Origin: UBA5448 sp045536965
GTDB taxonomy: Bacteria; Bacillota; Clostridia; Oscillospirales; SIG627
Assembly (NCBI GenBank): GCA_045536965.1
Contig: JAZSON010000023.1
Coordinates: forward strand, 1-51,274
Length of the DNA stretch: 51,274 bases
Reading direction: 5' to 3'
The first letter of the stretch is position 1. Each line of letters starts with the position of its first letter. The notes below the pieces were generated by a model. The model ran no database searches and was not told the DNA's origin. It saw nothing but the letters and a program-made list of their open reading frames with translations. This document shows positions 16,557 to 25,554 of this stretch, piece after piece. Both the position numbers and the translations under genes were made by a program.

Positions 16557-17144
16557 ATGGATCACACAATGCAAAACAGCCAGGTCGCACAAATTGCCGC
16601 GCGTATGCGGGAGATGCGTGAAATTCTGGAGATCACCGCCGAAACCATGTCGGCCGGTCTCGGACTCACCCCCGTCGAATACGCCCGCTATGAAAACGGA
16701 GAGATCGACATTCCCATCGGTATTATTTACGGAGCCGCCGCCGTCATGGGTATTGACTCCACCACACTTTTAACGGGAGAAGGCGCCCGCATGACCGACT
16801 ACACCGTTGTAAGAAACGGTTGCGGTCTCAGCGTAGAACGCTACCCCGGCTACAGCTTCACCTCCCTCGCCACCAACTTTATCGACCGCGATATGGATCC
16901 CATGATCGTCACCATCGGCGCCGAGGACAAGCCCGCAAAACTCGTCTCTCACAAGGGACAGGAATTCAATTATGTTTTAAGCGGCACGATCATCATCACC
17001 ATCGGTGCCAAAGAAATCACTCTCCATGCGGGTGACAGCATCTACTTTAATCCCCTCATCCCGCATGGCCAGAGAGCCGACGGGGTCGAATCCACCTTCC
17101 TCACCGTCATCAATGAGGGCGGTCAAGGAAAGAAAGGAAACTAA
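16557..17144 (+). CDS. XRE-family regulator with C-terminal cupin domain
   Basis: The 195-residue protein joins a lambda-repressor-type helix-turn-helix (about residues 7-65: AARMREMREILEIT..., GLTPVEYARYENGE) to a cupin sensor domain (about 105-190: GQEFNYVLSG, LHAGDSIYFNPLIPHG). Such regulators usually sense a small metabolite in the cupin pocket; the ligand is unknown. The start at 16557 is six bases from AAGGGGA; an in-frame ATG at 16551 would abut it. It is the first gene of an operon with an acyl-CoA synthetase (five bases away), suggesting it controls or senses that reaction. Confidence 0.88.
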   Translation: MDHTMQNSQVAQIAARMREMREILEITAETMSAGLGLTPVEYARYENGEIDIPIGIIYGAAAVMGIDSTTLLTGEGARMTDYTVVRNGCGLSVERYPGYSFTSLATNFIDRDMDPMIVTIGAEDKPAKLVSHKGQEFNYVLSGTIIITIGAKEITLHAGDSIYFNPLIPHGQRADGVESTFLTVINEGGQGKKGN

Positions 17145-17149
17145 GCAAC

Positions 17150-18823
17150 ATGGGCTCAAAAGATTTTCTCCTCAAACGGTATCTTCCGCGTATTGATTTC
17201 GATTCTTACGAGGATTTTAAGCAAAACTACACCGTAAACGTTCCGGACGATTTCAACTTCGCTTATGACATCGTAGATGCTTGGGCAGATGCCTTTCCCG
17301 AAAAAGAAGCCCTTTGCTGGACGAATGACAGCGGCCTCAACAAAACGCTCACCTTTACGGATTTGAAAAAATTAAGCAACCGCGCCGCCAACGTATTCCT
17401 TTCGCTCGGCATAAAAAAAGGCGATTGCGTCATGCTCATTCTCAAACAGAGAATTGAGGTTTGGGTATCCATTCTGGCTCTCCACAAAATCGGCGCCATA
17501 GTGATTCCCGCCACCTTCCAGTTAACACCCAAGGACATTGTGTACCGTTGTAACAGCGCCAAGGTCAAGGCGATCTGCGCAGTGGATGACGAGGAAATCC
17601 TCTCCCACATTGCCGCCGCCCGCCCCACCTGCGAAACCCTTGCGCATGTCCTCGTTGTGGGTGATAAAGTCCCCTCCGATTGTCAGAATCTGCGTCTTTT
17701 GATGAAAGGCGCCTCGGAAGAACTGCCCCGCATCCAAAACTCGGTGCACGATCCCATGCTTCTCTACTTTTCCTCGGGTACAACGGGCATGCCCAAAATG
17801 GTGCTCCATCATTACGATTATCCTCTCGGCCATATCATCACGGCAAAATATTGGCATCGCGTAGAGGATGGCGGAAAGCACCTCACCGTCAGCGATTCGG
17901 GCTGGGCAAAATTTGCTTGGGGTAAGATTTACGGTCAGTGGATCTGCGGCGCCGTGATTGTGGCGTATGACAACGAAAAATTCGTTCCCCACAATCTTCT
18001 TGCCGTTATCAACCGTCTGCGCCTGACCACCTTCTGCGCCCCCCCGACCATTTATCGTTTCCTCATCAAAGAAGATATGTCGGGCTGCGACTTCTCCTCC
18101 ATTCATCACTGCACCATCGCAGGCGAACCGCTCAACAGCGAAGTATATAACCGCTTCCACGAGTTAACGGGACTGTACGTCACCGAAGGCTTCGGTCAGA
18201 CCGAAACACCTGTCATCGTGGCAAACTTCCCTTGGTTCCCCGTCAAACCCGGTTCAATGGGAAAACCCTCCCCCACCTTCGATGTTGACATCGTAGATGA
18301 AAACGGCAACACCTGCGAAGACGGCGTGGTCGGCAACCTTGTTATCCGCAATGTCGATAAGCACCACCCCACAGGCTTGTTCTATATGTACGCAAACGAC
18401 GAAGAAGCCATGGCCAAGGCCTTCCGCAACGGTTGGTATGATACGGGTGATACCACATGGCGTGATGCCGAAGGATATTTGTGGTTCGAAGGCAGAAGCG
18501 ACGACATTATCAAATGTTCGGGATACCGCATCGGTCCTTTTGAAGTAGAAAGCGCTTTGATGACCCATCCCTCGGTACTCGAATGCGCCGTCACCGCCGC
18601 CCCCGATCCGATTCGGGGTCAGGTGGTCAAGGCAACCATCGTTTTAGCAAGAGGCTTTACCCCTTCGGACGATTTGAAAAAAGAACTGCAAGAACATGTA
18701 AAACATACAACGGCTCCCTACAAATATCCCCGCATCGTGGAATTTGTCACACAACTCCCCAAAACCACCAGCGGAAAAATCAGCCGCAAGGAATTGCGCA
18801 AACAGGATGAAAGGAAAAGCTAA
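17150..18823 (+). CDS. AMP-forming acyl-CoA synthetase
   Basis: Adenylate-forming enzyme that activates a carboxylic acid to acyl-AMP and then acyl-CoA. The 557 residues contain the P-loop YFSSGTTGMPKMV (about 203-215), the TEGFGQTE motif (about 344), YDTGDT, GRSDDIIKCSGYRIGPFEVE and the catalytic Lys in KTTSGKISRKELR near the C-terminus. All catalytic motifs are present. It resembles acetyl/medium-chain acyl-CoA synthetases, but the substrate cannot be fixed by eye. It is preceded by the XRE-cupin gene and followed three bases later by asnS. Confidence 0.9.
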   Translation: MGSKDFLLKRYLPRIDFDSYEDFKQNYTVNVPDDFNFAYDIVDAWADAFPEKEALCWTNDSGLNKTLTFTDLKKLSNRAANVFLSLGIKKGDCVMLILKQRIEVWVSILALHKIGAIVIPATFQLTPKDIVYRCNSAKVKAICAVDDEEILSHIAAARPTCETLAHVLVVGDKVPSDCQNLRLLMKGASEELPRIQNSVHDPMLLYFSSGTTGMPKMVLHHYDYPLGHIITAKYWHRVEDGGKHLTVSDSGWAKFAWGKIYGQWICGAVIVAYDNEKFVPHNLLAVINRLRLTTFCAPPTIYRFLIKEDMSGCDFSSIHHCTIAGEPLNSEVYNRFHELTGLYVTEGFGQTETPVIVANFPWFPVKPGSMGKPSPTFDVDIVDENGNTCEDGVVGNLVIRNVDKHHPTGLFYMYANDEEAMAKAFRNGWYDTGDTTWRDAEGYLWFEGRSDDIIKCSGYRIGPFEVESALMTHPSVLECAVTAAPDPIRGQVVKATIVLARGFTPSDDLKKELQEHVKHTTAPYKYPRIVEFVTQLPKTTSGKISRKELRKQDERKS

Positions 18824-18825
18824 CA

Positions 18826-20226
18826 ATGTACGAACAAAGACTCACGATTGTATCTCTTTATAAAGATGCCGCACCTTATGCCGATAAAACCGTTACGGTG
18901 GCAGGCTGGATTCGCAGCGTGCGCGCCAGCAATGCATTCGGTTTTATTGAATTGAATGACGGTAGCTGCTTAAACGGATTGCAAATCGTTTTCGCTGCCG
19001 ACCGTATCGAAAACTATAAGGATGTCGCCGCCCAAAATACCGGCGCAGCCGTGAAAGTGCGCGGCACCGTTGTTCTCACCCCCGAGGCAAAGCAACCCTT
19101 CGAACTCCAAGCCGATTCCATCGAGATCGAAGGTGTTTCCACCCCCGATTATCCCCTCCAGAAAAAGAAACACAGCTTGGAATTTTTGCGTAGCATTGCC
19201 CACCTCCGTCCCCGTGCCAACACCTTCAACGCGGTGTTCCGTGTGCGTTCGGTCGCGGCCTTTGCTATCCACAGCTTTTTCCAGGAACGCGGCTTTGTCT
19301 ATGTCAACACCCCCATCATCACCGCCAGCGACTGTGAGGGAGCAGGCGAAATGTTCAAGGTCACAACCCTTGATATGGAAAATCCCCCCCGCTTGGAGGA
19401 TGGCAGCATTGACTATTCCGAAGACTTTTTCGGCAAAAAAGCCAATTTGACCGTTTCGGGTCAATTAAACGGCGAGTGCTTTGCATCAGCCTATGCCAGC
19501 ATTTATACCTTCGGTCCCACCTTCCGCGCCGAAAATTCCAACACCCAGCGACATGCGGCTGAATTTTGGATGATGGAACCCGAAATTTCCTTTGCGGATT
19601 TGGAAGACGATATGGCGCTGGCCGAGGACATGATGAAATATGTCATCCGTTTTGTGCTCGATCGTTGCCCGCAGGAAATGGCTTTCTTCAACAAATTTAT
19701 CGACACGGGTCTGCTGGAACGTCTGACTGCTCTGCTTGAAAGCGATTTCGGCCATGTGACCTATACCGAAGCCATTGAAATTCTCAAACAGAATGCTTCT
19801 GCGTTTGCCTACCCTGTCGAATGGGGTTGCGATCTGCAAACCGAACATGAGCGTTATCTCACCGAAAACATCTTCAAAAAACCCATCTTCGTCACCGACT
19901 ATCCCAAGGAAATCAAAGCATTCTATATGCGCATGAACGACGATGAAAAAACCGTTGCCGCCATGGATATGCTGGTTCCCGGTGTGGGTGAGCTCATCGG
20001 CGGAAGCCAACGTGAAGAAAGACTCGACAAGCTGGAAGCCCGCATGAACGAACTTGGACTTTCCCCCGAGAATTATAAATGGTATTTGGATCTGCGCCGC
20101 TTCGGCGGTGTCAAGCACGCAGGCTTCGGCCTCGGCTTTGAACGTCTGATCATGTATTTAACAGGCATTTCCAACATTCGAGACGTGGAAGCATTCCCCC
20201 GCACCGTCGGAAACGCCGAATTCTAA
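18826..20226 (+). CDS. asnS: Asparaginyl-tRNA synthetase
   Basis: Class IIb aminoacyl-tRNA synthetase charging tRNA-Asn in the cytoplasm. The 466 residues have an OB-fold anticodon-binding domain (about 1-115: VTVAGWIRSVRAS), then the catalytic core with motif 2 FGPTFRAENSNTQRHAAEFW and motif 3 GFGLGFERLIMYLTG, ending PRTVGNAEF. The AsnRS-type long insertion and ending distinguish it from AspRS. It closes the XRE-cupin/synthetase operon; the next gene is an aspartate-type aminotransferase, echoing the aspB-asnS pairing of Bacillus. Confidence 0.97.
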   Translation: MYEQRLTIVSLYKDAAPYADKTVTVAGWIRSVRASNAFGFIELNDGSCLNGLQIVFAADRIENYKDVAAQNTGAAVKVRGTVVLTPEAKQPFELQADSIEIEGVSTPDYPLQKKKHSLEFLRSIAHLRPRANTFNAVFRVRSVAAFAIHSFFQERGFVYVNTPIITASDCEGAGEMFKVTTLDMENPPRLEDGSIDYSEDFFGKKANLTVSGQLNGECFASAYASIYTFGPTFRAENSNTQRHAAEFWMMEPEISFADLEDDMALAEDMMKYVIRFVLDRCPQEMAFFNKFIDTGLLERLTALLESDFGHVTYTEAIEILKQNASAFAYPVEWGCDLQTEHERYLTENIFKKPIFVTDYPKEIKAFYMRMNDDEKTVAAMDMLVPGVGELIGGSQREERLDKLEARMNELGLSPENYKWYLDLRRFGGVKHAGFGLGFERLIMYLTGISNIRDVEAFPRTVGNAEF

Positions 20227-20277
20227 TATAGCTTTTCTCCATTTTTTATTTTTACACTTAAAGAGGTTTCTAAAATT

Positions 20278-21558
20278 ATGTTTAACTACCTAACAGCCGA
20301 TCAAGCAACCCTCAAACAAGAATACAGCGAAGTAAAAGAATTCTATGCAAAACTCTGTGCAAAAAACTTAAAACTTGATATGTCCCGTGGCAAACCGGGT
20401 GCCAAACAACTGGATTTGACCGAAGGCATGCTGACTATCCTTAAAAACGGGCAAGACTGTTTTGCCGAAAATGGTTTTGATTGCCGCAACTACGGCATTC
20501 TCGGCGGTATCCCCGAAGCCAAAGCCATGTTTGCCGCCCTTCTGGGTGTCTCTGAAAGCCAGATGTTGATTCTCGGAAACTCTTCCTTAAATATCATGTA
20601 CGACACTTTGGCCTCCGCTGCCCTCTTCGGTGTCGGCGGATATGAGCCTTGGAGCAAACAAGGAAAAATCCGTTTTCTCTGTCCCGTCCCCGGTTACGAC
20701 CGTCACTTCACCCTCTGCGAAGCCTTCGGCATTGAAATGATTCCTGTTGCCATGAAGGCAGACGGTCCCGATATGGATCAAGTCGAAAAACTTGTATCCT
20801 CCGATCCCACCATCAAAGGAATATGGTGCGTCCCCAAATATGCCAACCCGACAGGTATCACCTATTCGGACGAAGTGGTCAACCGTTTCGCACAAATGAA
20901 AACGGCCGCTCCCGATTTCCGCATTTTCTGGGACAACGCCTATTTCATGCACGATCTTGAAGAAACCACCGAGCCTTTGGCCGATCTTTTAAGCGCTTCG
21001 GCCGCTTGCGGTTATCCCGACCGCGTCTTCATGTTTGCCTCCACCTCCAAAGTCACCTTCCCGGGTGCAGGCATCGCCATCTTCGCCTCTTCGGAAGCCA
21101 ATATCGCCGAAATGCAAAAGCATCTGACGGCGCAAACCATTGGCCATGATAAGCTCAACCAGCTCCGCCACGTCAAATTTTTCGGTACCGCCGATGGAGT
21201 CCGCGCCCACATGCAAAAGCACGCCGCCATTCTTCGTCCGAAATTTGATTGTGTAATCCAGGCATTTACCAAGGAACTGGCCCCCCGCGGCATCGCCTCT
21301 TTCCATAACCCCCGCGGCGGCTATTTCATCAGCTTGGATGTGTTGGATCACACCGCGCGACGCACTTGGCAACTCGCCAAAGAAGCAGGTGTCACACTCA
21401 CCTCCGTCGGTGCCACCTTCCCCTACGGAAAGGATCCCGACGATCGCAACCTCCGCATCGCCCCGACCTATCCCTCTGACAGTGATTTGAAGGCTGCGGT
21501 GGAAGTGCTTTGCTGCTGTGCTCGACTCGCCGCGCTGGAAAAACTGGTACAGGCATGA
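20278..21558 (+). CDS. PLP-dependent class I aminotransferase (putative aspartate type)
   Basis: Fold-type I aminotransferase of 426 residues. Key residues are visible: N190 (YANPTG), D219 (FWDNAY) and the PLP-binding K258 in STSKVTFPGAG. The N-terminal segment LDMSRGKPGAKQLDL and overall pattern fit the putative aspartate aminotransferase family PF12897 rather than classical AspC. Substrate preference is unproven. It follows asnS after 51 bases with an AGAGG ribosome-binding site, and its stop overlaps the start of the next lipoprotein (ATGA), implying translational coupling. Confidence 0.85.
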   Translation: MFNYLTADQATLKQEYSEVKEFYAKLCAKNLKLDMSRGKPGAKQLDLTEGMLTILKNGQDCFAENGFDCRNYGILGGIPEAKAMFAALLGVSESQMLILGNSSLNIMYDTLASAALFGVGGYEPWSKQGKIRFLCPVPGYDRHFTLCEAFGIEMIPVAMKADGPDMDQVEKLVSSDPTIKGIWCVPKYANPTGITYSDEVVNRFAQMKTAAPDFRIFWDNAYFMHDLEETTEPLADLLSASAACGYPDRVFMFASTSKVTFPGAGIAIFASSEANIAEMQKHLTAQTIGHDKLNQLRHVKFFGTADGVRAHMQKHAAILRPKFDCVIQAFTKELAPRGIASFHNPRGGYFISLDVLDHTARRTWQLAKEAGVTLTSVGATFPYGKDPDDRNLRIAPTYPSDSDLKAAVEVLCCCARLAALEKLVQA

Positions 21559-22217
21559 AAAAACGCCGTTTTATTTGCCTGATTCTGGTTTTAGCAATCC
21601 TCTTTTGCCTCTCTTCTTGCGGTGAAAAAGAGCCAATCCCGTCATCAACGGTTTTTTCTCTCCTTGGCGGTGTCACCGAAAATGAAAAAACCACCCTTAT
21701 CACCCAGCTTACCGCGCGATTGGAACGTTTGCTCTACGGTTCGGTTGTCTACGACATCATCGTCGGTGACGACGAAACGGTCACCATCACTTTTGAGGAC
21801 TATACGTTAAGCTCGGATGAAATCGCCCTTCTTTGCAACCGCAAAGACACCCCTCTCATCACCGATGCCAAAGGAAATGACCTCCTCACCCCAAAACATT
21901 GGACCACCGCCGAAACGACCGTGGATGTGTACTCCAAAAACGCGCCCGACTCCACCTACGCCGTTATTCTCACCCTCACCACAGAAGGACAAAAGGAAAT
22001 CCTGATCCGTTCGGGTGAGATCCTAAAAGAAGAAAACAAAAGTGTTTTTGTGAAATTCGGCAGCGAAACCTTAGCAAAACTTCAGATTACATCCCGCATC
22101 ACAGGTGAAAACGGTCTGATTTTAACAGGAATGACCTTGGATGAAGCCCGTCTCTGTGCAGCAAAAATGTGTCTGCCTCCCCTCGATTTCGACCTCTCCC
22201 CCTATAAGGTCATTTGA
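21555..22217 (+). CDS. Lipoprotein related to the SecD P1 domain
   Basis: A 220-residue lipoprotein (lipobox FCLSSC, Cys about residue 22). The mature part parallels the extracytoplasmic P1 region of the SecD encoded just downstream. In the lipoprotein, LTARLERLLYG is followed by a strand (ETVTITFEDY), then ITDAKGNDLLT, VILTLTTEGQKE and ILTGMTLDEARLCAAKM. SecD has MRSRLDSLGY, RIQVEIPEI, FRDADGNEVLN, VSLKLKSAAVSKF and ISGSYDEEGAAYLAGVI in the same order. SecD transmembrane helices are absent. It starts inside the aminotransferase stop codon and ends 99 bases before secD, which has its own promoter. A role in late steps of export beside SecDF is inferred from homology and position only. Confidence 0.75.
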   Translation: MKKRRFICLILVLAILFCLSSCGEKEPIPSSTVFSLLGGVTENEKTTLITQLTARLERLLYGSVVYDIIVGDDETVTITFEDYTLSSDEIALLCNRKDTPLITDAKGNDLLTPKHWTTAETTVDVYSKNAPDSTYAVILTLTTEGQKEILIRSGEILKEENKSVFVKFGSETLAKLQITSRITGENGLILTGMTLDEARLCAAKMCLPPLDFDLSPYKVI

Positions 22218-22245
22218 TCGGCCCTTCACCTTAAAAAAATTCCTC

Positions 22246-22274
22246 TTGACGGAAACCGAAATAACCATTATAAT
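22246..22274 (+). promoter_or_regulatory. SigA promoter of secDF
   Basis: TTGACG (22246-22251), 17 bases, TATAAT (22269-22274), about 43 bases before the secD start. Confidence 0.8.
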
Positions 22275-22316
22275 GGATAAGAATTTAACAATAAACGGAA
22301 GGAACGAAATAAGATC

Positions 22317-23597
22317 ATGTCAAAGCACGTAGTTAAGCTCCTCGTGGTCTTGCTCGCCATCGCGCTGACCGTATCGGTCGCCGTTTGCGGCATTGCCTAT
22401 TTTGATTTTCCCGGCGTATTCGATGAAGACGCCATACCGCTGGGCCTCGATTTATCGGGCGGCTCCTTGTTGGTATTCGAAGCCGACACCAAGGATGCCC
22501 CCTCCGCCAAGGATATGGACGCAGTATTAAGTATGATGCGTTCCCGTCTCGACTCCCTCGGCTACACCGAAGCGATCGTCACCAAAGTATCCGATAACCG
22601 TATCCAAGTGGAAATTCCCGAAATTTCCGATCCGGGCGAAGCCAGTGCCAAATTGGGCGCTTCCGCGGTCTTGTCTTTCCGCGATGCCGACGGCAACGAA
22701 GTGCTTAACGGCGACGACATTCAATCGGCCGAAGCGATGTACGGTCCCACCAGTTCAACCAGCGGCACCTACGAGCACTACGTCAGCTTGAAACTGAAAA
22801 GCGCAGCCGTCAGCAAATTTGCCTCGGCAACCGCCGCTGCCGCCGCCCAGTCCTCTACGGGCAAAAACTACATCTCCATCATGCTTGATGACGATGTCAT
22901 TTCCGAGCCCTCTGTCTCCGAATCCATCAACAGCGCCGATGTTATGATCTCGGGCAGCTACGATGAAGAAGGCGCCGCTTACCTCGCAGGCGTTATTTCG
23001 GCAGGCCGTCTCCCCTTCGCACTGAAAGAGATTCAAGCCCAATCCTTGAGTGCTCAACTCGGCGAAACCGCTTTATCGGGCAGTTTGATCGCAGGTGGAA
23101 TCGGTATTCTTCTTGTCATGATCTTTATGATCCTCGTCTATAAAATTCAAGGTGTCGTGGCTTCCATTGCGTTGTTCGCTTATACCTCCATTGTTGCCAT
23201 TTTGCTCGTGATCTTCAAAATCAACCTTTCTCTTTCGGGTATCGCAGGTATCGTCCTTTCAATCGGTATGGCCGTAGACGCCAACTGTATCATTTTTGAA
23301 CGTATCAAAGAAGAACTGCGTCTTGGCAGAAGCGTTCCCACCGCCGTGACCAACGGATTTGCCCGTGCTTTCTCGGCCATCCTCGACGGCAACGTCACCA
23401 CCTTGATCGCCTGCTTCGTTTTGTATTTCTTCGGCACAGGCTTCATCCTCAGCTTTGCACAAACCCTGTTTATCGGCGTTCTCGTCTCCATGTTCTCGGC
23501 GCTCGTTATCACCCGTAGCCTGCTGAACGTTTTCGTTAAATTAAAATGTAACCGCAGCAATTACTTCGGTGTTAAGAGAGAGGAGGCAGCAGAATGA
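22317..23597 (+). CDS. secD: Protein translocase subunit SecD
   Basis: Membrane subunit of the SecDF complex, an RND-family partner of SecYEG that uses proton motive force to complete protein export. The 426 residues have an N-terminal transmembrane helix, the D1/D2 motifs (LGLDLSGGSLLVFE), the P1 domain (about 60-235) and five C-terminal transmembrane helices with SIGMAVDANCIIFERIKEELR (D4). The length is normal for clostridial SecD. It overlaps secF by four bases (ATGA). Confidence 0.97.
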   Translation: MSKHVVKLLVVLLAIALTVSVAVCGIAYFDFPGVFDEDAIPLGLDLSGGSLLVFEADTKDAPSAKDMDAVLSMMRSRLDSLGYTEAIVTKVSDNRIQVEIPEISDPGEASAKLGASAVLSFRDADGNEVLNGDDIQSAEAMYGPTSSTSGTYEHYVSLKLKSAAVSKFASATAAAAAQSSTGKNYISIMLDDDVISEPSVSESINSADVMISGSYDEEGAAYLAGVISAGRLPFALKEIQAQSLSAQLGETALSGSLIAGGIGILLVMIFMILVYKIQGVVASIALFAYTSIVAILLVIFKINLSLSGIAGIVLSIGMAVDANCIIFERIKEELRLGRSVPTAVTNGFARAFSAILDGNVTTLIACFVLYFFGTGFILSFAQTLFIGVLVSMFSALVITRSLLNVFVKLKCNRSNYFGVKREEAAE

Positions 23598-24526
23598 AAA
23601 AATTTCGCCCCGAAAACTTTAATATTGTAGGACACAGCAAACTCATTTTTATCATCAGTCTCGCTTTGATCGCTGTTTTCGTCGCCTCCGTCTTTGTTTT
23701 TGGTTTTAACCTCGACGTCGACTTTACCGGCGGTGCTACCTTAACGGTTGATTTAGGCAGAGCCACCACAGCGAAAGATGCCGATGAAATCACCGCCCTC
23801 TTTAAGGATACCGTAAAATTCGCTCCCTCCTCTGTACAACGTACGGGTGAAAGCGAAATCGTCATCAAATCTGCTGAGCTGAACAGCGAAAACCGTGAAG
23901 CGCTGCAAAAAGCCATCACCGAAAAATACAAATTAAGCGCTGATGCCGATACCACCCCCATTTCCTTCGATAACATCGGCAGTTCCCTTTCAAACGATGT
24001 GAAGCGCTCGGTCATCGTGTCCACCGTGATCACCATTGCCCTAATGCTCATTTACATCACATTTCGTTTCGAATTCAAAAGCGGACTGGCAGCTGTTGTT
24101 TGCTTGGTGCTCAATGTGGTCATCATGCTTCTCTTCTACTCTTTGTTCAACATTTCGGTCAACTCCAACCTCATCGCCTGCATTTTGACCATTCTCGGCT
24201 ATTCTATCAACAACACCATCGTCATTTTCGATCGCGTACGTGAACAAGTCAAAGCCGATCCCGAAGGCAATTTTGCCGCCAATGTAAACCTGGCTATCGG
24301 CAAATCCTTCTTCCGCACCCTTAACTCTACCATCACCACCCTGTTGACCATCGTCGCTATTTTCATCATTGGTACCCCCTCGGTTCGCAACTTTACCCTC
24401 CCCTTGATCATCGGTATCATCGCAGGTTTCTTCACCTCGGTCTTTTTGGCAGGTCCTTTCTGGAATCTCATTCGCAGTAAAAAGGACGGTAAAAAGGTCA
24501 AAAAAGTCAAAAAACTTCGCGTATAA
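23594..24526 (+). CDS. secF: Protein translocase subunit SecF
   Basis: Partner of SecD. The 310 residues show one N-terminal transmembrane helix, GFNLDVDFTGG, a small P4 domain, and five C-terminal helices with LGYSINNTIVIFDRVREQ and the LNSTITTLLT segment. Both are SecF signatures. The tail is very basic (KKDGKKVKKVKKL). Translation is coupled to secD through the ATGA overlap. A strong terminator follows. Confidence 0.97.
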   Translation: MKKFRPENFNIVGHSKLIFIISLALIAVFVASVFVFGFNLDVDFTGGATLTVDLGRATTAKDADEITALFKDTVKFAPSSVQRTGESEIVIKSAELNSENREALQKAITEKYKLSADADTTPISFDNIGSSLSNDVKRSVIVSTVITIALMLIYITFRFEFKSGLAAVVCLVLNVVIMLLFYSLFNISVNSNLIACILTILGYSINNTIVIFDRVREQVKADPEGNFAANVNLAIGKSFFRTLNSTITTLLTIVAIFIIGTPSVRNFTLPLIIGIIAGFFTSVFLAGPFWNLIRSKKDGKKVKKVKKLRV

Positions 24527-24537
24527 GGCGCAAAAAT

Positions 24538-24578
24538 GCCGGCTTTAAGAAATTTCTTAAAGCCGGCTGTTTTTTTAT
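24538..24578. terminator. Bidirectional terminator after secF
   Basis: A perfect 15-base inverted repeat (24538-24552 with 24553-24567, GCCGGCTTTAAGAAA) is followed by TGTTTTTTT on the plus strand. An A-run on the left gives a T-run for the convergent oxidoreductase gene. Confidence 0.9.
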
Positions 24579-24582
24579 TTGT

Positions 24583-25464
24583 TTATTCGGCAAATTCGGA
24601 AATAGCCACTTTTCTTCCTTGGCGGGCAGAACGCTCGATTGCATTCAAAACGATGACAGGGTTAATAAGCTGTTCGTCGGTCATGGGCGACTTGCCGCTG
24701 CGAACCATTTCAACAAACATATTGCACTCAACATCAAAGATTTTAGAAACGTCAAGGAGATTATAAACGGTTTGCTTGGGATAGAAGGTAATTACCTGAT
24801 TGTTGCGGGCGGTAGCGAAGTTTAATACAACGTCATACTGCGGATAATGTAAAACGGACATCAGGTTGTTGCCGTTGACATGGGAGGTAACGGCCTGCAC
24901 ATCCATACCAAAGGAGAAGAGAGCCATTTCAACAGCGTGCACACCGTAGAAATAAACTCCGCCGTAATCACCTTCCAGCGCGCCGGGAAAATCAATAAAG
25001 CCCGCAGTGGGAACGCCGTACTTACCCGTCTGAATGGTGTTGAGGTTTTCAACAATCTGGGGAGCAAATTTGCAACCCGAACCGCCGCAGATGGGAGCAT
25101 TGTTTGCATGACCTGCAGCAAGCACCTTTTCGGCTTCGGTGATGTCGATGGTGAAGGGTTTGTCGATGAAAGCGGGCATACCTTTTTCAATAAAAGGCAG
25201 GGCCATTTCAGCATGATATTTACCGTGGCGGGCAGTGACCATGATACAGTCAACCAACGGAAGCATCTCTTCGATGGAATCAACGATGGTGATGGAGGGA
25301 TCCAGTTCTCTGATCTTTTCACTGGGCTCTTTTTCGTGCGCGTAAAGCGCAGTCACCTTAAAATCAGGATAGGTGAATTTGCCTTCTGCATTCGGAACAT
25401 TAAAAATATTGGTAAATTTGGTTGCATGGGAATTTTCTGTGCCGAGAATACCGACTCTGTACAT
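24583..25464 (-). CDS. Gfo/Idh/MocA family oxidoreductase
   Basis: NAD(P)-dependent dehydrogenase family acting mostly on sugars and polyols. The 293 residues start with a Rossmann segment (YRVGILGTENSHATKF), followed by an acidic residue run (ALYAHEKEP), VTARHGKYHAEMALPFIEKGMPAFIDKPF with the EKP-like DKPF motif, and a C-terminal alpha/beta domain with GVHAVEMA. The EKP glutamate is Asp here. The start at 25464 has GAAAGG nine bases upstream, better than the ATG at 25473. No sugar cluster is near, so the substrate is unknown. Confidence 0.85.
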   Translation of the reverse strand: MYRVGILGTENSHATKFTNIFNVPNAEGKFTYPDFKVTALYAHEKEPSEKIRELDPSITIVDSIEEMLPLVDCIMVTARHGKYHAEMALPFIEKGMPAFIDKPFTIDITEAEKVLAAGHANNAPICGGSGCKFAPQIVENLNTIQTGKYGVPTAGFIDFPGALEGDYGGVYFYGVHAVEMALFSFGMDVQAVTSHVNGNNLMSVLHYPQYDVVLNFATARNNQVITFYPKQTVYNLLDVSKIFDVECNMFVEMVRSGKSPMTDEQLINPVIVLNAIERSARQGRKVAISEFAE

Positions 25465-25495
25465 CAAAATCATCCTTTCTTTTCTCGTTTACTTT

Positions 25496-25524
25496 ATATT
25501 ATTAAATTCTTCCCGTAAAGTCAA
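25496..25524 (-). promoter_or_regulatory. Possible promoter of the oxidoreductase gene
   Basis: Minus-strand TTGACT (25524-25519), 17 bases, TAATAT (25501-25496), about 30 bases before the start. Confidence 0.4.
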
Positions 25525-25554
25525 GAATTTTAAATAACTAAATCAAAAATTACA

